DNA of 64,000 bases from Dyella sp. SG609 (GCF_012275375.1 NZ_JAAZQJ010000006.1:248001-312000), one strand, 5' to 3'. Counted from the stretch's first letter, positions 18,224-27,490 are shown. Notes: generated from the sequence alone by a model not told the origin. Numbers and translations are program-made.

Positions 18224-21200
18224 ATGCGGCAGTTCTACGCGCGGGCAGTGCTGGCCTGCATGATGGCGGGAGCGTCGCTGGCGCTGGCACCGGTGGCCAA
18301 TGCGGACGAACACGGCGCGCCCGTGCTGCGCTGGGATCCTGCCAAGCTGGGCAATCATCGCTATCTCGTGCAGGTCGACGCGCCGGCCGAGGCCGTGCAC
18401 GTAGTGATTCCCTGGCGCCGGCGCGATGCGCATCCGGAGAAGCTGGCGGTGATCGTGGCCGATCCCGACGGTGCGCCGGTGGCCAACCTCGTCACCGGCA
18501 AGATCGACCGCGCATCCGGCGAACTGGTGTTCCAGGCTGCGAAGGCCGGCACCTACGCGGTGTACTACCAGCCTTATGTCGGCGGCGGCCGCAGCAATTA
18601 CCCGGTGGTCACTTACGCCGCGGCGCGCGACATCGCCGACTCGGCCTGGGCCGGCAAGCTCGGCAAGGCCTCGGCCTGGAACCGCCTGCCGCAGGCGCAG
18701 GTGCTGCGCTACGAAGCGGTGGACGATTTCGATGCATATACCGAGATGGAACGCACCGCCACGCCGGCCGAACTCGACGCGCTGCTGGCGAAGCATGAAG
18801 GGCCGCTGCTGCTGTTTCCGGAAACGCGCGCCAATCCCGTGCGCATGTTCGACACGCTGCCGGCTTCGTGGGCGCAGCGCGGCCCCGGCGGCGACTTGAG
18901 CGACAGCGCACTGCGCGGCGAATACCTCAGCTTCCAGATCGGCCTGTGGGCAGCGCGCGCGCCGGCAAACGCGGTGCGCGTGGCCTTCGGCGACCTGCAC
19001 GGTCCCGACGGCGCGGTCATCCCCGCCACCGCGCTGACCTGCTTCAATCTGCGCGGCATCGACTACACCGGCCAGCCGTTCGGCACGCGCGTGGATGTGG
19101 CGAAGGGCCGCGTGCAGCCCTTGTGGATGGGCGTGGATATTCCCGCGGACGCCAAGCCCGGCGTGTACCAGGGCGAAGTGAGCATCGGCGCCGATGGCGT
19201 GGATGCGCAGCGCGTGCCGCTTTCCATCACGGTAGGCGACGGTGTGGCGGTTGCGCATGGCGACGACGATCCGTTCAAGCTCACCCGCCTGCGCTGGCTC
19301 GATTCCACCCTGGCGCAGGACGACGCCGTAGTGAAGCCGTTCACGCCCATCGCCGTGAAGGGCGCGACGCTGGACATTCTCGGCCGCGACATCGCGCTCG
19401 CCGACAGCGGCCTGCCCGCACAGATCCAGAGCCGCTTCGACGAGCGCATGACCGGCTTCGCCAGGCAGCCGCAGGCACTGCTGCAGGCGCCGATGCAGTT
19501 GCTGGTGGAAGACGGCTCGGGCGTGCATGCGCTGGCCGGCAAGGGCATGCCGAAAGTGGAGACCGACGGACCCGGCAAGGTGCACTGGACGGTGACCGGC
19601 AACGCCGGCCCGCTGCGCGGTGAAGTGAAGGCCTCGCTGGAAGCGGACGGCACCCTGCAGTACGCGATCGAGCTGCAGGCCGACCGGGAAACCCAGGTCG
19701 GCGACATCCGCCTGGAAATGCCGCTGCGCAACGAGGTGGCCCATTACCAGCTCGGCCTCGGCCAGCAGGGCGGCGAAGCGCCGGCCGGTTTCAGCTGGCA
19801 CTGGAACGTGCGCAACAACCAGGACGGCGCGTGGATCGGCGCGGTCAACGCCGGCCTGGAATTCCACCTGCGCGACGAGCACTACCTGCGCCCGCTCAAC
19901 ACCAACTTCTACCAGCAGCAGCCGCTGCGCATTCCGCAGTCCTGGGACAATGGCGGGCAGGGCGGCATCGACCTGGAGCGCGGCAAGGAGCGCTACCTGG
20001 TGCGCGCCTTCAGCGGCTCGCGCACGCTCAAGGCGGGGCAGACGCTGCGCTACGACGTGGTCCTGCGCGTGACGCCGTTCAAGACCATCCAGCCGGCCCA
20101 GCAGTTCGGCGAGCGCTTCTTCCACAAGTACGGCGACCTCGACGCGATCAAGGCCGACGGCGCGAACGTGGTGAACATCCATCACGCCACGCCGATCAAT
20201 CCGTGGATCAACTATCCGTTCCTGGAAGCCGAGGCGATGCGCAGATACATCGATGCGGCCCACCAGCGCGGCATGCGGGTGAAGATCTACGACACCATCC
20301 GCGAGCTGTCCGACCGCGCGCCCGAGCTGCCCATGCTCGAATCGCTGGGCCACGAGGTGATCAGCGCCGGCAAGGGCGGCGGCTTCTCCTGGCTGCAGGA
20401 ACACCTGGACGGCGATTACATCCCCGCCTGGCACGTGCCGGAAAACCGCGACGCGGCGGTGATCAATGCCGGACAGAGCCGCTGGCACAACTACTACATC
20501 GAGGGCCTGGACTGGCTGGCGCGCAACGAAGGCATCGACGGGCTGTATCTGGACGACGTCGCCTACGACCGCACCACCATGAAGCGCGTGCGCAAGGTGC
20601 TGCAGGCACGCCGGCAGGATCCGCTGATCGACCTGCATTCGGCCAACCAGTACAACCCGCGCGACGGCTATATCAACAGCTCGCTGCTGTACATGGAGCT
20701 GTTCCCCTACATCGACCGCCTGTGGTTCGGCGAATACTTCGACTACGAGAAGAGCACGCCGGCGTACTGGCTGACCGAGATCTCCGGCATTCCCTACGGC
20801 CTGATGGGCGAGATGCTGCAGAACGACGGCAACCCGTGGCGCGGCATGGTGTTCGGCATGACCAGCCGGCTGGGCTGGTCGCCCAAGAGCGATCCGCGTC
20901 CGCTGTGGAAGCTGTGGGACGACGTCGGCATCGCCAAGGCGGAGATGATCGGCTGGTGGGTGCACGATGCGCCGGTCAAGACCGGCCGCGACGACGTGCT
21001 CGCCACCAGCTACGTGCGCAAAGGGCAGGGCACCCTGGTGGCGCTGGCCTCGTGGGCGCCGGAGCGGACCGAGGCGAAGCTCGCCATCGACTGGAAGGCG
21101 CTGGGCCTGAATCCGGCCAAGGCGAAACTGGTGGCGCCGGCGATCCCGGGTTTCCAGCCGGCGGCGACGTTCAAGCCGGGCGACGCGATTCCGGTCGAGC

Positions 21201-21232
21201 CGGGCAAGGGCTGGCTGCTGCGGCTGGAATAA
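18224..21232 (+). CDS. Large secreted protein, putative glycoside hydrolase (DUF6067/GH123-N-like)
   Basis: About 1002 residues. A Sec signal peptide (RAVLACMMAGASLALAPVANA) leads into beta-rich domains (about 25-560). A probable TIM barrel follows (about 600-900), containing NIHHATPINPWINYPF, RGMRVKIYDTIRELSD, GIDGLYLDDVAYDR, DLHSANQYNPRDGYINS and LWFGEYFDYE; these acidic strand ends look like a glycosidase active site. A small C-terminal beta domain ends in GWLLRLE. The overall pattern fits DUF6067/GH123-N-type proteins; the substrate is unknown. ATG 18224 follows GAGG; an in-frame ATG at 18176 would lengthen the signal peptide. Confidence 0.7.
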   Translation: MRQFYARAVLACMMAGASLALAPVANADEHGAPVLRWDPAKLGNHRYLVQVDAPAEAVHVVIPWRRRDAHPEKLAVIVADPDGAPVANLVTGKIDRASGELVFQAAKAGTYAVYYQPYVGGGRSNYPVVTYAAARDIADSAWAGKLGKASAWNRLPQAQVLRYEAVDDFDAYTEMERTATPAELDALLAKHEGPLLLFPETRANPVRMFDTLPASWAQRGPGGDLSDSALRGEYLSFQIGLWAARAPANAVRVAFGDLHGPDGAVIPATALTCFNLRGIDYTGQPFGTRVDVAKGRVQPLWMGVDIPADAKPGVYQGEVSIGADGVDAQRVPLSITVGDGVAVAHGDDDPFKLTRLRWLDSTLAQDDAVVKPFTPIAVKGATLDILGRDIALADSGLPAQIQSRFDERMTGFARQPQALLQAPMQLLVEDGSGVHALAGKGMPKVETDGPGKVHWTVTGNAGPLRGEVKASLEADGTLQYAIELQADRETQVGDIRLEMPLRNEVAHYQLGLGQQGGEAPAGFSWHWNVRNNQDGAWIGAVNAGLEFHLRDEHYLRPLNTNFYQQQPLRIPQSWDNGGQGGIDLERGKERYLVRAFSGSRTLKAGQTLRYDVVLRVTPFKTIQPAQQFGERFFHKYGDLDAIKADGANVVNIHHATPINPWINYPFLEAEAMRRYIDAAHQRGMRVKIYDTIRELSDRAPELPMLESLGHEVISAGKGGGFSWLQEHLDGDYIPAWHVPENRDAAVINAGQSRWHNYYIEGLDWLARNEGIDGLYLDDVAYDRTTMKRVRKVLQARRQDPLIDLHSANQYNPRDGYINSSLLYMELFPYIDRLWFGEYFDYEKSTPAYWLTEISGIPYGLMGEMLQNDGNPWRGMVFGMTSRLGWSPKSDPRPLWKLWDDVGIAKAEMIGWWVHDAPVKTGRDDVLATSYVRKGQGTLVALASWAPERTEAKLAIDWKALGLNPAKAKLVAPAIPGFQPAATFKPGDAIPVEPGKGWLLRLE

Positions 21233-21309
21233 GTCCGGTCGATCGCACCGCACGATGGCTCTATCCTTGACGGACGCACCAGTCCCCCGGTGCGCCGCCA
21301 AGGATCTTT

Positions 21310-22572
21310 ATGCAAGCCCAGGCCGCCGCGAACCGCGCGGGCGAGGAGTTCATCCGCCACGGCACGCCGCTGTTCCGGCGCACCAATTTCGCCCTGTTCG
21401 CCGCGGGCATCGCCACCTTCGGCCTGCTGTATTGCGTGCAGCCGCTGATGCCGGAGTTCAGCAAGGACTTCGGCGTGAGCGCGGCCGGCGCGGCGCTGTC
21501 GCTGTCGGTCACCACCGGCGTGCTGGCGGTCGCGATGCTGGTGGCCGGCGCGGTGTCCGATGCCTGGGGCCGCAAGTCGGTGATGACGGTGTCGCTGCTC
21601 ACCTCCTCGCTGCTGGTCATCGCCACCGCGATGGTGCGCGACTGGCCCATGCTGCTGGTGCTGCGCACCTTGCTCGGGCTCACTCTTAGCGGACTGCCCG
21701 CGGTGGCGATGACGTATCTCAGCGAAGAGATGCATCCGGATTCGATCGGCCTGGGGATGGGCCTGTACATCAGCGGCAATGCGCTCGGCGGCATGGGCGG
21801 ACGCCTGGTGGCCGGCGTGATGGCCGACTTCGTCGGCTGGCGCGCGGGCGTCGGCGCGGTCGGCGCGATCGGCCTGCTGGCGGGGTTGGTGTTCTGGCGC
21901 AGCCTGCCGCCGTCGCGGCATTTCACGGTGCAGCCGTTTCACTGGAAAGCCCTGCGGCAGCGCTTTGCCGGCGCATTCCGCGACGCGGGCCTGCCGTGGC
22001 TGTTCGCCGAGGGCTTTTTGCTGCTGGGCGCGTTCGTCACTGTCTACAACTTCATCGGCTATCGCTTGCTGGCGCCGCCGTACGGGCTGAGCCAGGCGGT
22101 AGTAGGGCTGATTTTCAGCGTCTATCTGATCGGTACGTTCAGCTCGGCCTGGATGGGACACCTGGCCGGCAAGCTGGGGCGGCGCAAAGTGCTGTGGACC
22201 GCCTTCGCGCTGATGCTGGCCGGCGTGCTGCTGACCCTGGCCGCGCCGCTGGCGCTGATCGTGCTGGGCATCGTGGCGATTACCTTCGGTTTCTTCGGCG
22301 GGCACTCGATCGCCAGCAGCTGGGTGGGGCGCCGCGCGGGCCTGGCCAAGGCGCAGGCGTCGTCGATGTATCTGTTCGCCTACTACATGGGTTCCAGCGT
22401 GGCCGGTGCGGGCGGCGGGCTGTTCTATGCGTCCCATGGCTGGAACGGCGTGGCGGCCTTTGTCGGCGCGCTGGTGCTGGCGGGGCTGCTGATCGCGTGG
22501 CGGCTGCGCCATCTGGCGCCGTTGCCGGGGCCGCCGTCGAAGGGCGACGAGCCGCCGCTGGCGGAGCTTTGA
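21310..22572 (+). CDS. MFS transporter, YnfM/AraJ-like
   Basis: 420 residues, twelve membrane helices. The first helices ALFAAGIATFGLLYCVQPLMPEF and the loop VSDAWGRKSVMTVSLL are typical of the YnfM/inner-membrane-transport group of drug/sugar efflux MFS proteins; the central repeat has LAGKLGRRKVLW. The motif HSIASSWVGRRAGLAKAQASSMYLFAYYMGSSV is characteristic of the same group. The start is preceded by AAGGAT. The 3' end runs into a long palindromic repeat. Substrate unknown. Confidence 0.88.
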   Translation: MQAQAAANRAGEEFIRHGTPLFRRTNFALFAAGIATFGLLYCVQPLMPEFSKDFGVSAAGAALSLSVTTGVLAVAMLVAGAVSDAWGRKSVMTVSLLTSSLLVIATAMVRDWPMLLVLRTLLGLTLSGLPAVAMTYLSEEMHPDSIGLGMGLYISGNALGGMGGRLVAGVMADFVGWRAGVGAVGAIGLLAGLVFWRSLPPSRHFTVQPFHWKALRQRFAGAFRDAGLPWLFAEGFLLLGAFVTVYNFIGYRLLAPPYGLSQAVVGLIFSVYLIGTFSSAWMGHLAGKLGRRKVLWTAFALMLAGVLLTLAAPLALIVLGIVAITFGFFGGHSIASSWVGRRAGLAKAQASSMYLFAYYMGSSVAGAGGGLFYASHGWNGVAAFVGALVLAGLLIAWRLRHLAPLPGPPSKGDEPPLAEL

Positions 22573-22583
22573 TCGCTTTGGCG

Positions 22584-22740
22584 CAGGTTGGGGTGAGCCG
22601 CAGGCGACTGCGAAGGCAGGATGCCGTAGCGAACATCCGCGTAGCGGATGGCCCAAAGGGCTGGCTGCTGATGCAGCCAGTAACCCCAACAGTGCGAGGC
22701 CTTGATGTTGGGGTTTGCCTGCGGCTCACCCCAACCTACG
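22584..22740. repeat. Palindromic GGTTGGGGTGAGC repeat, long form (copy 1)
   Basis: A 157-bp imperfect palindrome bounded by AGGTTGGGGTGAGCCGCAGG and its complement CCTGCGGCTCACCCCAACCT. The middle holds about 70 bp shared with copy 5 (40213-40366), including the small hairpin ATCCGCGTAGCGGAT. It fills the gap between the convergent MFS and phosphodiesterase genes. Confidence 0.85.
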
Positions 22741-22747
22741 ACAGGCG

Positions 22748-24010
22748 TTATGGCTTCAGCGCAGCCTTCAGCGCCTGCGCATCGCCGTCGTTCTGCACCG
22801 GCGTCACACCCAGCAGCTGCGTCATCAGCGGATACACGTCCACGTTCGAGATCGCCGGCAGCACGGTGTCCTGGCGGAACGCCGGGCCGCGCGCGACGAA
22901 CAGCGCCTGCATGGTCGGGTCGGCATTGTCGTAGCCGTGCTCGCCCAGGCTCAGCTTGTCGCCCTTCTTGAGCTTCTTGGCCACGTAGTCGCTGGTGGTC
23001 ACGCGCCAGCCTACGTCGGCCAGGCACACCAGCTGCGGCACGCGCGGGTTCTTGCCGTAGGCCAGGCGCGCGGGGATGCGGGTCTTGTCCCAGCACTGCA
23101 TGTGCTGCTGCGGCTTCTCCAGCTTCGCCTCGATCTTGGCGAAGTCATGGCCCGGCTTGGCGTTGAAGCCGGCCAGCACGCCCAGGCTCACCACCTGCAC
23201 CTGGTTCAGCGGCACCAGCTTGTCCACCATCACGTTGTGCTTGGCCGGCACGCTGGCCATGCCGTGGTCGGACACCACGATCATATTGATGCGGTCGAGC
23301 AGGCCGCGCTGTTTCAGGCCGTCGACCAGGTGGGCGAGCGCGCCGTCGACCTTGGCGATGGATTCGTTCACCTGCTTCGAATCCGGGCCGTAGCCGTGGC
23401 CGGCATGGTCGACGTCGTCGAAGTACAGGGTGAGGAAGGTCGGGCGCTCGCCGGCCGGCAGGTCCAGCCAGCTCAGCACGGTGTCCACGCGCTGCTCCGG
23501 CGACATGGCGCCGTCGTAGGGCAGCCAGTGGTCGGGGCGGTAGTCGTGGATCGGCGCTTCGCTGCCGGGCCAGAACATGGTGGCGGTCTTCAGGCCCTGG
23601 CGGCCGGCGGTTTCCCAGATCGGCGTGCCCTGGGCCCACCAGCGGCCGTCGGCGCCGGCGGCGCGGTTGCTCAGCGAGAACTCGCCCAGCTCCGGGTCGA
23701 ACATGGTGTTGTTGACCATGCCGTGATGGTCCGGGCGCAGGCCGGTGACGATGGTGTAGTGGTTCGGGAAGGTCAGCGACGGAAACGACGGCTGCATCGC
23801 CTGGGCGCGCACGCCTTCGTGGGCCAGCGCGGCGAGGGTGGGGCTGAGGCCGCGCTGGATGTAGTCGGCGCGGAAGCCGTCGATCGAGATCAGCAGCAGC
23901 GGGGCCGGCGCGGCCTTGACCACCGGCGCGGGTTTAGCCGGGGGATGGGTGGCACACCCGGCGCTGAATGCGGCAACGGAGCAGAGCAGCAGGCGAAACA
24001 GGATTTTCAT
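22748..24010 (-). CDS. Ectonucleotide pyrophosphatase/phosphodiesterase family lipoprotein
   Basis: 420 residues of the alkaline phosphatase superfamily, NPP type. The N-terminus is a lipoprotein signal with lipobox FSAGC. Metal ligands and nucleophile are visible: LLISIDGFRADY (Asp), SFPSLTFPNHYTIVTG (nucleophilic Thr in TFPN), YFDDVDHAGHGYGPDS (Asp, His) and MIVVSDHGMASV (Asp, His). A final metal His is in LGEHGYDN. It should hydrolyse nucleotide phosphodiester or pyrophosphate bonds in the periplasm or at the surface. An in-frame ATG at 24022 adds four residues. It is divergent from the Gln-rich protein with only about 50 bp between. Confidence 0.9.
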   Translation of the reverse strand: MKILFRLLLCSVAAFSAGCATHPPAKPAPVVKAAPAPLLLISIDGFRADYIQRGLSPTLAALAHEGVRAQAMQPSFPSLTFPNHYTIVTGLRPDHHGMVNNTMFDPELGEFSLSNRAAGADGRWWAQGTPIWETAGRQGLKTATMFWPGSEAPIHDYRPDHWLPYDGAMSPEQRVDTVLSWLDLPAGERPTFLTLYFDDVDHAGHGYGPDSKQVNESIAKVDGALAHLVDGLKQRGLLDRINMIVVSDHGMASVPAKHNVMVDKLVPLNQVQVVSLGVLAGFNAKPGHDFAKIEAKLEKPQQHMQCWDKTRIPARLAYGKNPRVPQLVCLADVGWRVTTSDYVAKKLKKGDKLSLGEHGYDNADPTMQALFVARGPAFRQDTVLPAISNVDVYPLMTQLLGVTPVQNDGDAQALKAALKP

Positions 24011-24061
24011 ACGCGAGTCCATACGATGTTCCAGGCAATCCCACCATGATGGCGCACTCGT

Positions 24062-24562
24062 ATGACCATTACATCTCTGTCCATACAGCGTCTTGTCCGG
24101 CCGGCCCTGCTCGGACTGGCGGTGCTGGCCGCCGCGGCGCCGGCCGCCGCGCAACAGCAACAGCAGCAGCGCCAGCAGGCGCAGCAGCCCACTTACCAGC
24201 CCAACTACAACGCCATCAATGCGCAGCAGGCGAACCAGCAGGCGATCCTGCAGGACAAGCTGCGCACCAGCCAGCTGCAGGAGCAGCAGCGCCAGCTCAA
24301 TGCGGCGGCGGTGCGCCAGGCGCAGGCGAACAACCCCGCCGCGGCGCAGGGGCTGGACTTGTCCAGCCAGGCCCAGCAGGACCGCTTCGATGCGCGCCAG
24401 CGCGCGGCCGTGGACCAGTACCGCGCCGCGTCGTCCAGCGCGCCGCTGGTGCTGCCGCAGCCGGTGCGGCCGTCGTCGACGGCGAAGAAGCCGCCGCCGT
24501 CCGCGCTCGATCAGCTGCATCCCGCGCCGCAGGCGCAGCCGCAGAACCAGCCGCAGCGCTGA
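24062..24562 (+). CDS. Gln-rich exported protein of unknown function
   Basis: 166 residues, unrecognised. A signal peptide (LVRPALLGLAVLAAAAPAAA) precedes a low-complexity domain very rich in Gln and Ala, beginning with six consecutive Gln after the cleavage site and continuing with NAINAQQANQQAILQDKL and LQEQQRQLNAAAVRQ, which should be helical or coiled-coil. The tail is Pro/Ser/Lys-rich. The poly-Gln tract is coded by CAA/CAG runs (24150-24187). It is divergent from the phosphodiesterase. Confidence 0.6.
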   Translation: MTITSLSIQRLVRPALLGLAVLAAAAPAAAQQQQQQRQQAQQPTYQPNYNAINAQQANQQAILQDKLRTSQLQEQQRQLNAAAVRQAQANNPAAAQGLDLSSQAQQDRFDARQRAAVDQYRAASSSAPLVLPQPVRPSSTAKKPPPSALDQLHPAPQAQPQNQPQR

Positions 24563-24572
24563 GCGCGCAGCG

Positions 24573-24670
24573 CGTAGCTTGGGGTGAGCGCCAGCGAACC
24601 CCAACGCTAAAGTGCCTGGCCATGTCGTGCGGTGCCCGTTGGGGTTCGCTGGCGCTCACCCCAGCCTACG
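24573..24670. repeat. Palindromic GTAGSTTGGGGTGAGC repeat, short form (copy 2)
   Basis: CGTAGCTTGGGGTGAGCGCC at the left is mirrored by GGCGCTCACCCCAGCCTACG at the right, with inner arms GAACCCCAACG/CGTTGGGGTTC. It lies between the convergent Gln-rich and ogt genes and its right end supplies the ogt stop codon. Confidence 0.85.
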
Positions 24671-25175
24671 GCAGCGCGAACAGGTCACCGTGCGCAACGC
24701 GGTCTTCCATCGACAGCAGGAAACGCTTGGTCGGCAGCCCGCCGCCGAAGCCGGTGAGGCTGCCGTTGCTGCCGATCACGCGGTGGCAGGGCAGGATGAT
24801 CGGGATCGGATTGCGCCCGTTCGCCGCGCCCACCGCGCGCATTGCCGCGGGCTGGCCGATGCGCCGTGCCAGTTCCGCGTAGCTGATCGTCACGCCATAG
24901 GGGATGCGCCCCAGTTCTTCCCACACCGCGAGCTGGAACGGCGTGCCGACGGGATGCAGCTTCAGTTCGAAGGACGTGCGTTCGCCGGCGAAGTATTCCT
25001 CCAGCTGGCGGCGCGCCTGGGCCAGCGGCCTGGCGGCATGCACCCATGCCGGCTGCGGCGACTTGCGCTGCCGGCCGGTCTCGAACCACACCTCGCGCAA
25101 CCCCTGCGCATCCGCCACCAGCAGCAGCTGGCCGATCGGGGTGGGCAGCACGTCGTACCAGATCGTCTCGCTCAT
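24666..25175 (-). CDS. ogt: Methylated-DNA--[protein]-cysteine S-methyltransferase
   Basis: 169 residues. It transfers methyl groups from O6-methylguanine to its own cysteine, a suicide repair reaction. The active-site motif is ILPCHRVIG (Cys about residue 136); the helix-turn-helix with arginine finger is SYAELARRIGQPAAMRAVGAANGRNP, here within the standard spacing. The C-terminal GSLTGFGGGLPTKRFLL is diagnostic. Its start overlaps the stop of the upstream Ada-AlkA gene (ATGA). The stop codon lies inside a palindromic repeat. Confidence 0.95.
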   Translation of the reverse strand: MSETIWYDVLPTPIGQLLLVADAQGLREVWFETGRQRKSPQPAWVHAARPLAQARRQLEEYFAGERTSFELKLHPVGTPFQLAVWEELGRIPYGVTISYAELARRIGQPAAMRAVGAANGRNPIPIILPCHRVIGSNGSLTGFGGGLPTKRFLLSMEDRVAHGDLFALP

Positions 25176-26680
25176 GCGTTCTTTGCCTTCGGTCTGGCAC
25201 GTTCGGCCGCGTCGGTGGCGGCGCGCCACAGATGCATCACCGCATAGGCGCGCCAGGGGCGCCAGTCTTCGGCCAGCGCGGTGAGCGCTTTCGTGCTCAG
25301 TTCCGCGCCGTCGCCGGCGGCGGCGCGGCGCAGGATCAGGTCCGCGGCGGGGAACGCATCCGGATGGCTGAGCGCGCGCATCGCCATGTAGTGCGCGGTC
25401 CATTCGCCGATGCCGGCCAGCTCCACCCAGCTCGCCACGAACGCATCCAGCGGCTGTTCGCTGCGGAAATCGATGCGCCCGTCCAGCAGCGCGCGCGCCA
25501 CGCCTTGTACGGTATTGGCGCGCGCCGTAGTGAGGCCCACTTCGCGCAGGTCCACGTCGACCAGGATCTCCGGCCCCGGAAACAGGCGCTCCAGCCCCGG
25601 CGCCACGATGCCCGCCACCGGCGTGCCCCAGCGCTGCACGATGCGCGTAGCCAGCGTGCGCGCCGCCGCCACGCTCACCTGCTGGCCGAGAATCGCCCGC
25701 ACCGCGATCTCGAAACCGTCCCAGCCGCCCGGCAGGCGCAGGCCGGGGCGGCGCTGGTGCAGCGGCTTCAGCACGCCGCCGGCATGCATCACCGCGCCGA
25801 TCGCCTGCGGGTCCGCATCCAGGTCGAACATGCGCCGCAGCTTCGACACCACGCCGAGCATGCGCGCCGGCTGCGGGCACTGCAGTTCCAGTTTCAGCGC
25901 GTGCTCGCCGTTCGGCCACGCGCTCAGGCGCAGCCAGCCGGGCGCATCCGCCGGACCGAACACGCGCGCATAGCTGCGCTCGTCCACCTGCTCCACACCC
26001 GGCAGCGCACGCGTGCGCAGGAACGCCAGGATCGCCTCGAAGTCGTACGGCGGCCGGTAGTTGAGGCGTAGCGCCAGGCCGCCGTCCGCCGCCTTCGCCG
26101 GATGGCGGCGCAGTTCGCGCGGCGGCATCCGGTTCGCCTGCTGGAACGCCGCGTTGAAGCGGCGCAGGCTGCGGAAGCCGGATGCGAGCGCGACGTCGGT
26201 TACCGGCAGGTCGGTCTCGGTCAGCAGCTGCTTCGCGAACAGCAGGCGGCGCGTGGTGTGCACGCTGATCGGCGGCGCGCCCAGGCGCTCGACGAACACG
26301 CGGCGCAGCTGGCGCGCGCCCACGCCCAATCGCTGCGCCATGTCTTCCAGCGAATCGTCTTCCAGTACGCCTTGCTCCATCAGCTTCAGCGCGCGTGCGA
26401 TCACGTGGTCGCCGCGCTGCCAGCTGTCGTTGCCCGGCGCCAGCTCCGGCCGGCAGCGCAGGCAGGGGCGGAAACCGGCCGCTTCCGCCGCCGCGGCGCT
26501 GGCGTAGTAGCGGATGTTTTCCGGTTTCGGCGACGGCGCCGGGCAGACCGGGCGGCAATAGATGCGCGTGCTGGTGACGGCGGTGAAGAACAGCCCGTCG
26601 AAGCGCGCATCGCGGCTGAGGCGGGCCTGTTCGCAGAGGCGGTCGGGGAGGGGCGCGCTGGGGGCGGGGACGGTGGCCAT
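25172..26680 (-). CDS. Ada-like regulator fused to AlkA DNA-3-methyladenine glycosylase
   Basis: 502 residues. Residues 20-85 are the Ada zinc domain, with four Cys in RIYCRPVCPA and FRPCLRCRPE. An AraC-type helix-turn-helix follows (about 95-190: DVALASGFRSLRRFNAAFQ). Then an AlkA N-terminal domain and a helix-hairpin-helix glycosylase domain (about 320-480) with LGQQVSVAAARTLATRI, LAGIGEWTAHYMAMR and the catalytic Asp in FPAADLILRR. It should sense alkylation and remove 3-methyladenine-type bases. The downstream overlapping ogt supplies the O6-methylguanine transferase that the classical Ada protein carries itself. Confidence 0.93.
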   Translation of the reverse strand: MATVPAPSAPLPDRLCEQARLSRDARFDGLFFTAVTSTRIYCRPVCPAPSPKPENIRYYASAAAAEAAGFRPCLRCRPELAPGNDSWQRGDHVIARALKLMEQGVLEDDSLEDMAQRLGVGARQLRRVFVERLGAPPISVHTTRRLLFAKQLLTETDLPVTDVALASGFRSLRRFNAAFQQANRMPPRELRRHPAKAADGGLALRLNYRPPYDFEAILAFLRTRALPGVEQVDERSYARVFGPADAPGWLRLSAWPNGEHALKLELQCPQPARMLGVVSKLRRMFDLDADPQAIGAVMHAGGVLKPLHQRRPGLRLPGGWDGFEIAVRAILGQQVSVAAARTLATRIVQRWGTPVAGIVAPGLERLFPGPEILVDVDLREVGLTTARANTVQGVARALLDGRIDFRSEQPLDAFVASWVELAGIGEWTAHYMAMRALSHPDAFPAADLILRRAAAGDGAELSTKALTALAEDWRPWRAYAVMHLWRAATDAAERARPKAKNA

Positions 26681-26752
26681 GCATGCAGGCTAGCACCGGG
26701 GGCGGCGGGGGACTCGCCGTTTTCGGACATCAATAGGCCGGCTATGAAAACT

Positions 26753-26904
26753 CTTCTCCCCTTCGGGGAGAAGATGCCGGCAGGCAGATGAGGGGCGGGT
26801 GCTCGCGGTGGACGTTCGACGAAGCGTCGCGCGCTTCTATGCTTCCGCTTCACTGCTCCGTAGGTCCCCCTCACCCCGGCCCTCTCCCCGGAGGGGAGAG
26901 GGGG
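26753..26904. repeat. Two adjacent intergenic CTCTCCCC-type palindromes
   Basis: CTTCTCCCC-TTC-GGGGAGAAG (about 26753-26773) and, further on, CCCCCTCACCCCGGCCCTCTCCCC with GGGGAGAGGGGG (26866-26904). They fill most of the 234-bp gap between the Ada-AlkA gene start and the next minus-strand gene, and no other feature is seen there. Same family as 8602-8687. Confidence 0.6.
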
Positions 26905-26914
26905 CAAAGCGGAG

Positions 26915-27490
26915 CTATTTCACCGGCGCCATCAGATGCTGATACGGCGTCCCCGCCCACATCACATACGGCGCCGACGTATCCGGATCCGCGCCTTTCG
27001 GATACGCGTCGTAGAACGCCGCGTCCGCGCCCACCACCATGATGTGCGGGCCGGTCTTGATCCAGTGGTTGCTCGCGTCGGGTTTCGTCGCATACGGATC
27101 CGTGTTGCTCGCATCCGTGCCGCCCGACAGCATGTACATCACGCCCATCTTGCCGGCCGGCGGCGGCTTGTGGCTCATCCACGCCTGCGCCCATTCCATC
27201 GCGTTCTTGTCCATGCACATCGGATCCGGCCCGGGCGTTTCCGGGTTGTCCGGCATGCAGGTGTAGTCGTTCGTGCCCTTGCGCAGCATGCGCGCGCTGC
27301 CGTCCGCGTTCATCGCGATGATGGTGGCGCCCTTGGCCACGCCCGGCGGCGCGGCGCGCATCGCGCTGGCGATCAGTTCCGCATCGCTTGGCGCCTTCTT
27401 CGGCGCGGCCTTGTCGGCGGCGTTCGCGCTTGCCGTGACCAGCAGGGCGGCGATCAGCGCCGCGAGGTAGATGGTGCGTGTCGCGTACAT
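26915..27490 (-). CDS. Exported protein of unknown function
   Basis: 191 residues, unrecognised. A clear signal peptide ([19 protein letters not shown]) precedes a mature domain with a Cys pair (DYTCMPDN and DPMCMDK, about 20 residues apart), a Met-rich stretch [24 protein letters not shown], and a terminal [17 protein letters not shown] / [13 protein letters not shown]. The pattern suggests a small periplasmic domain, possibly ligand- or metal-binding, but nothing firmer. GGGAGGG lies just before the ATG and decides this start. It is divergent from hutU across 177 bp. Confidence 0.65.
   Translation of the reverse strand: MYATRTIYLAALIAALLVTASANAADKAAPKKAPSDAELIASAMRAAPPGVAKGATIIAMNADGSARMLRKGTNDYTCMPDNPETPGPDPMCMDKNAMEWAQAWMSHKPPPAGKMGVMYMLSGGTDASNTDPYATKPDASNHWIKTGPHIMVVGADAAFYDAYPKGADPDTSAPYVMWAGTPYQHLMAPVK

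Noticed and set aside
22584-22740. Small gene within the repeat between the MFS and phosphodiesterase genes
   Set aside because: The same peptide-like frames recur in the other repeat copies, showing they derive from the palindrome and not from a gene.
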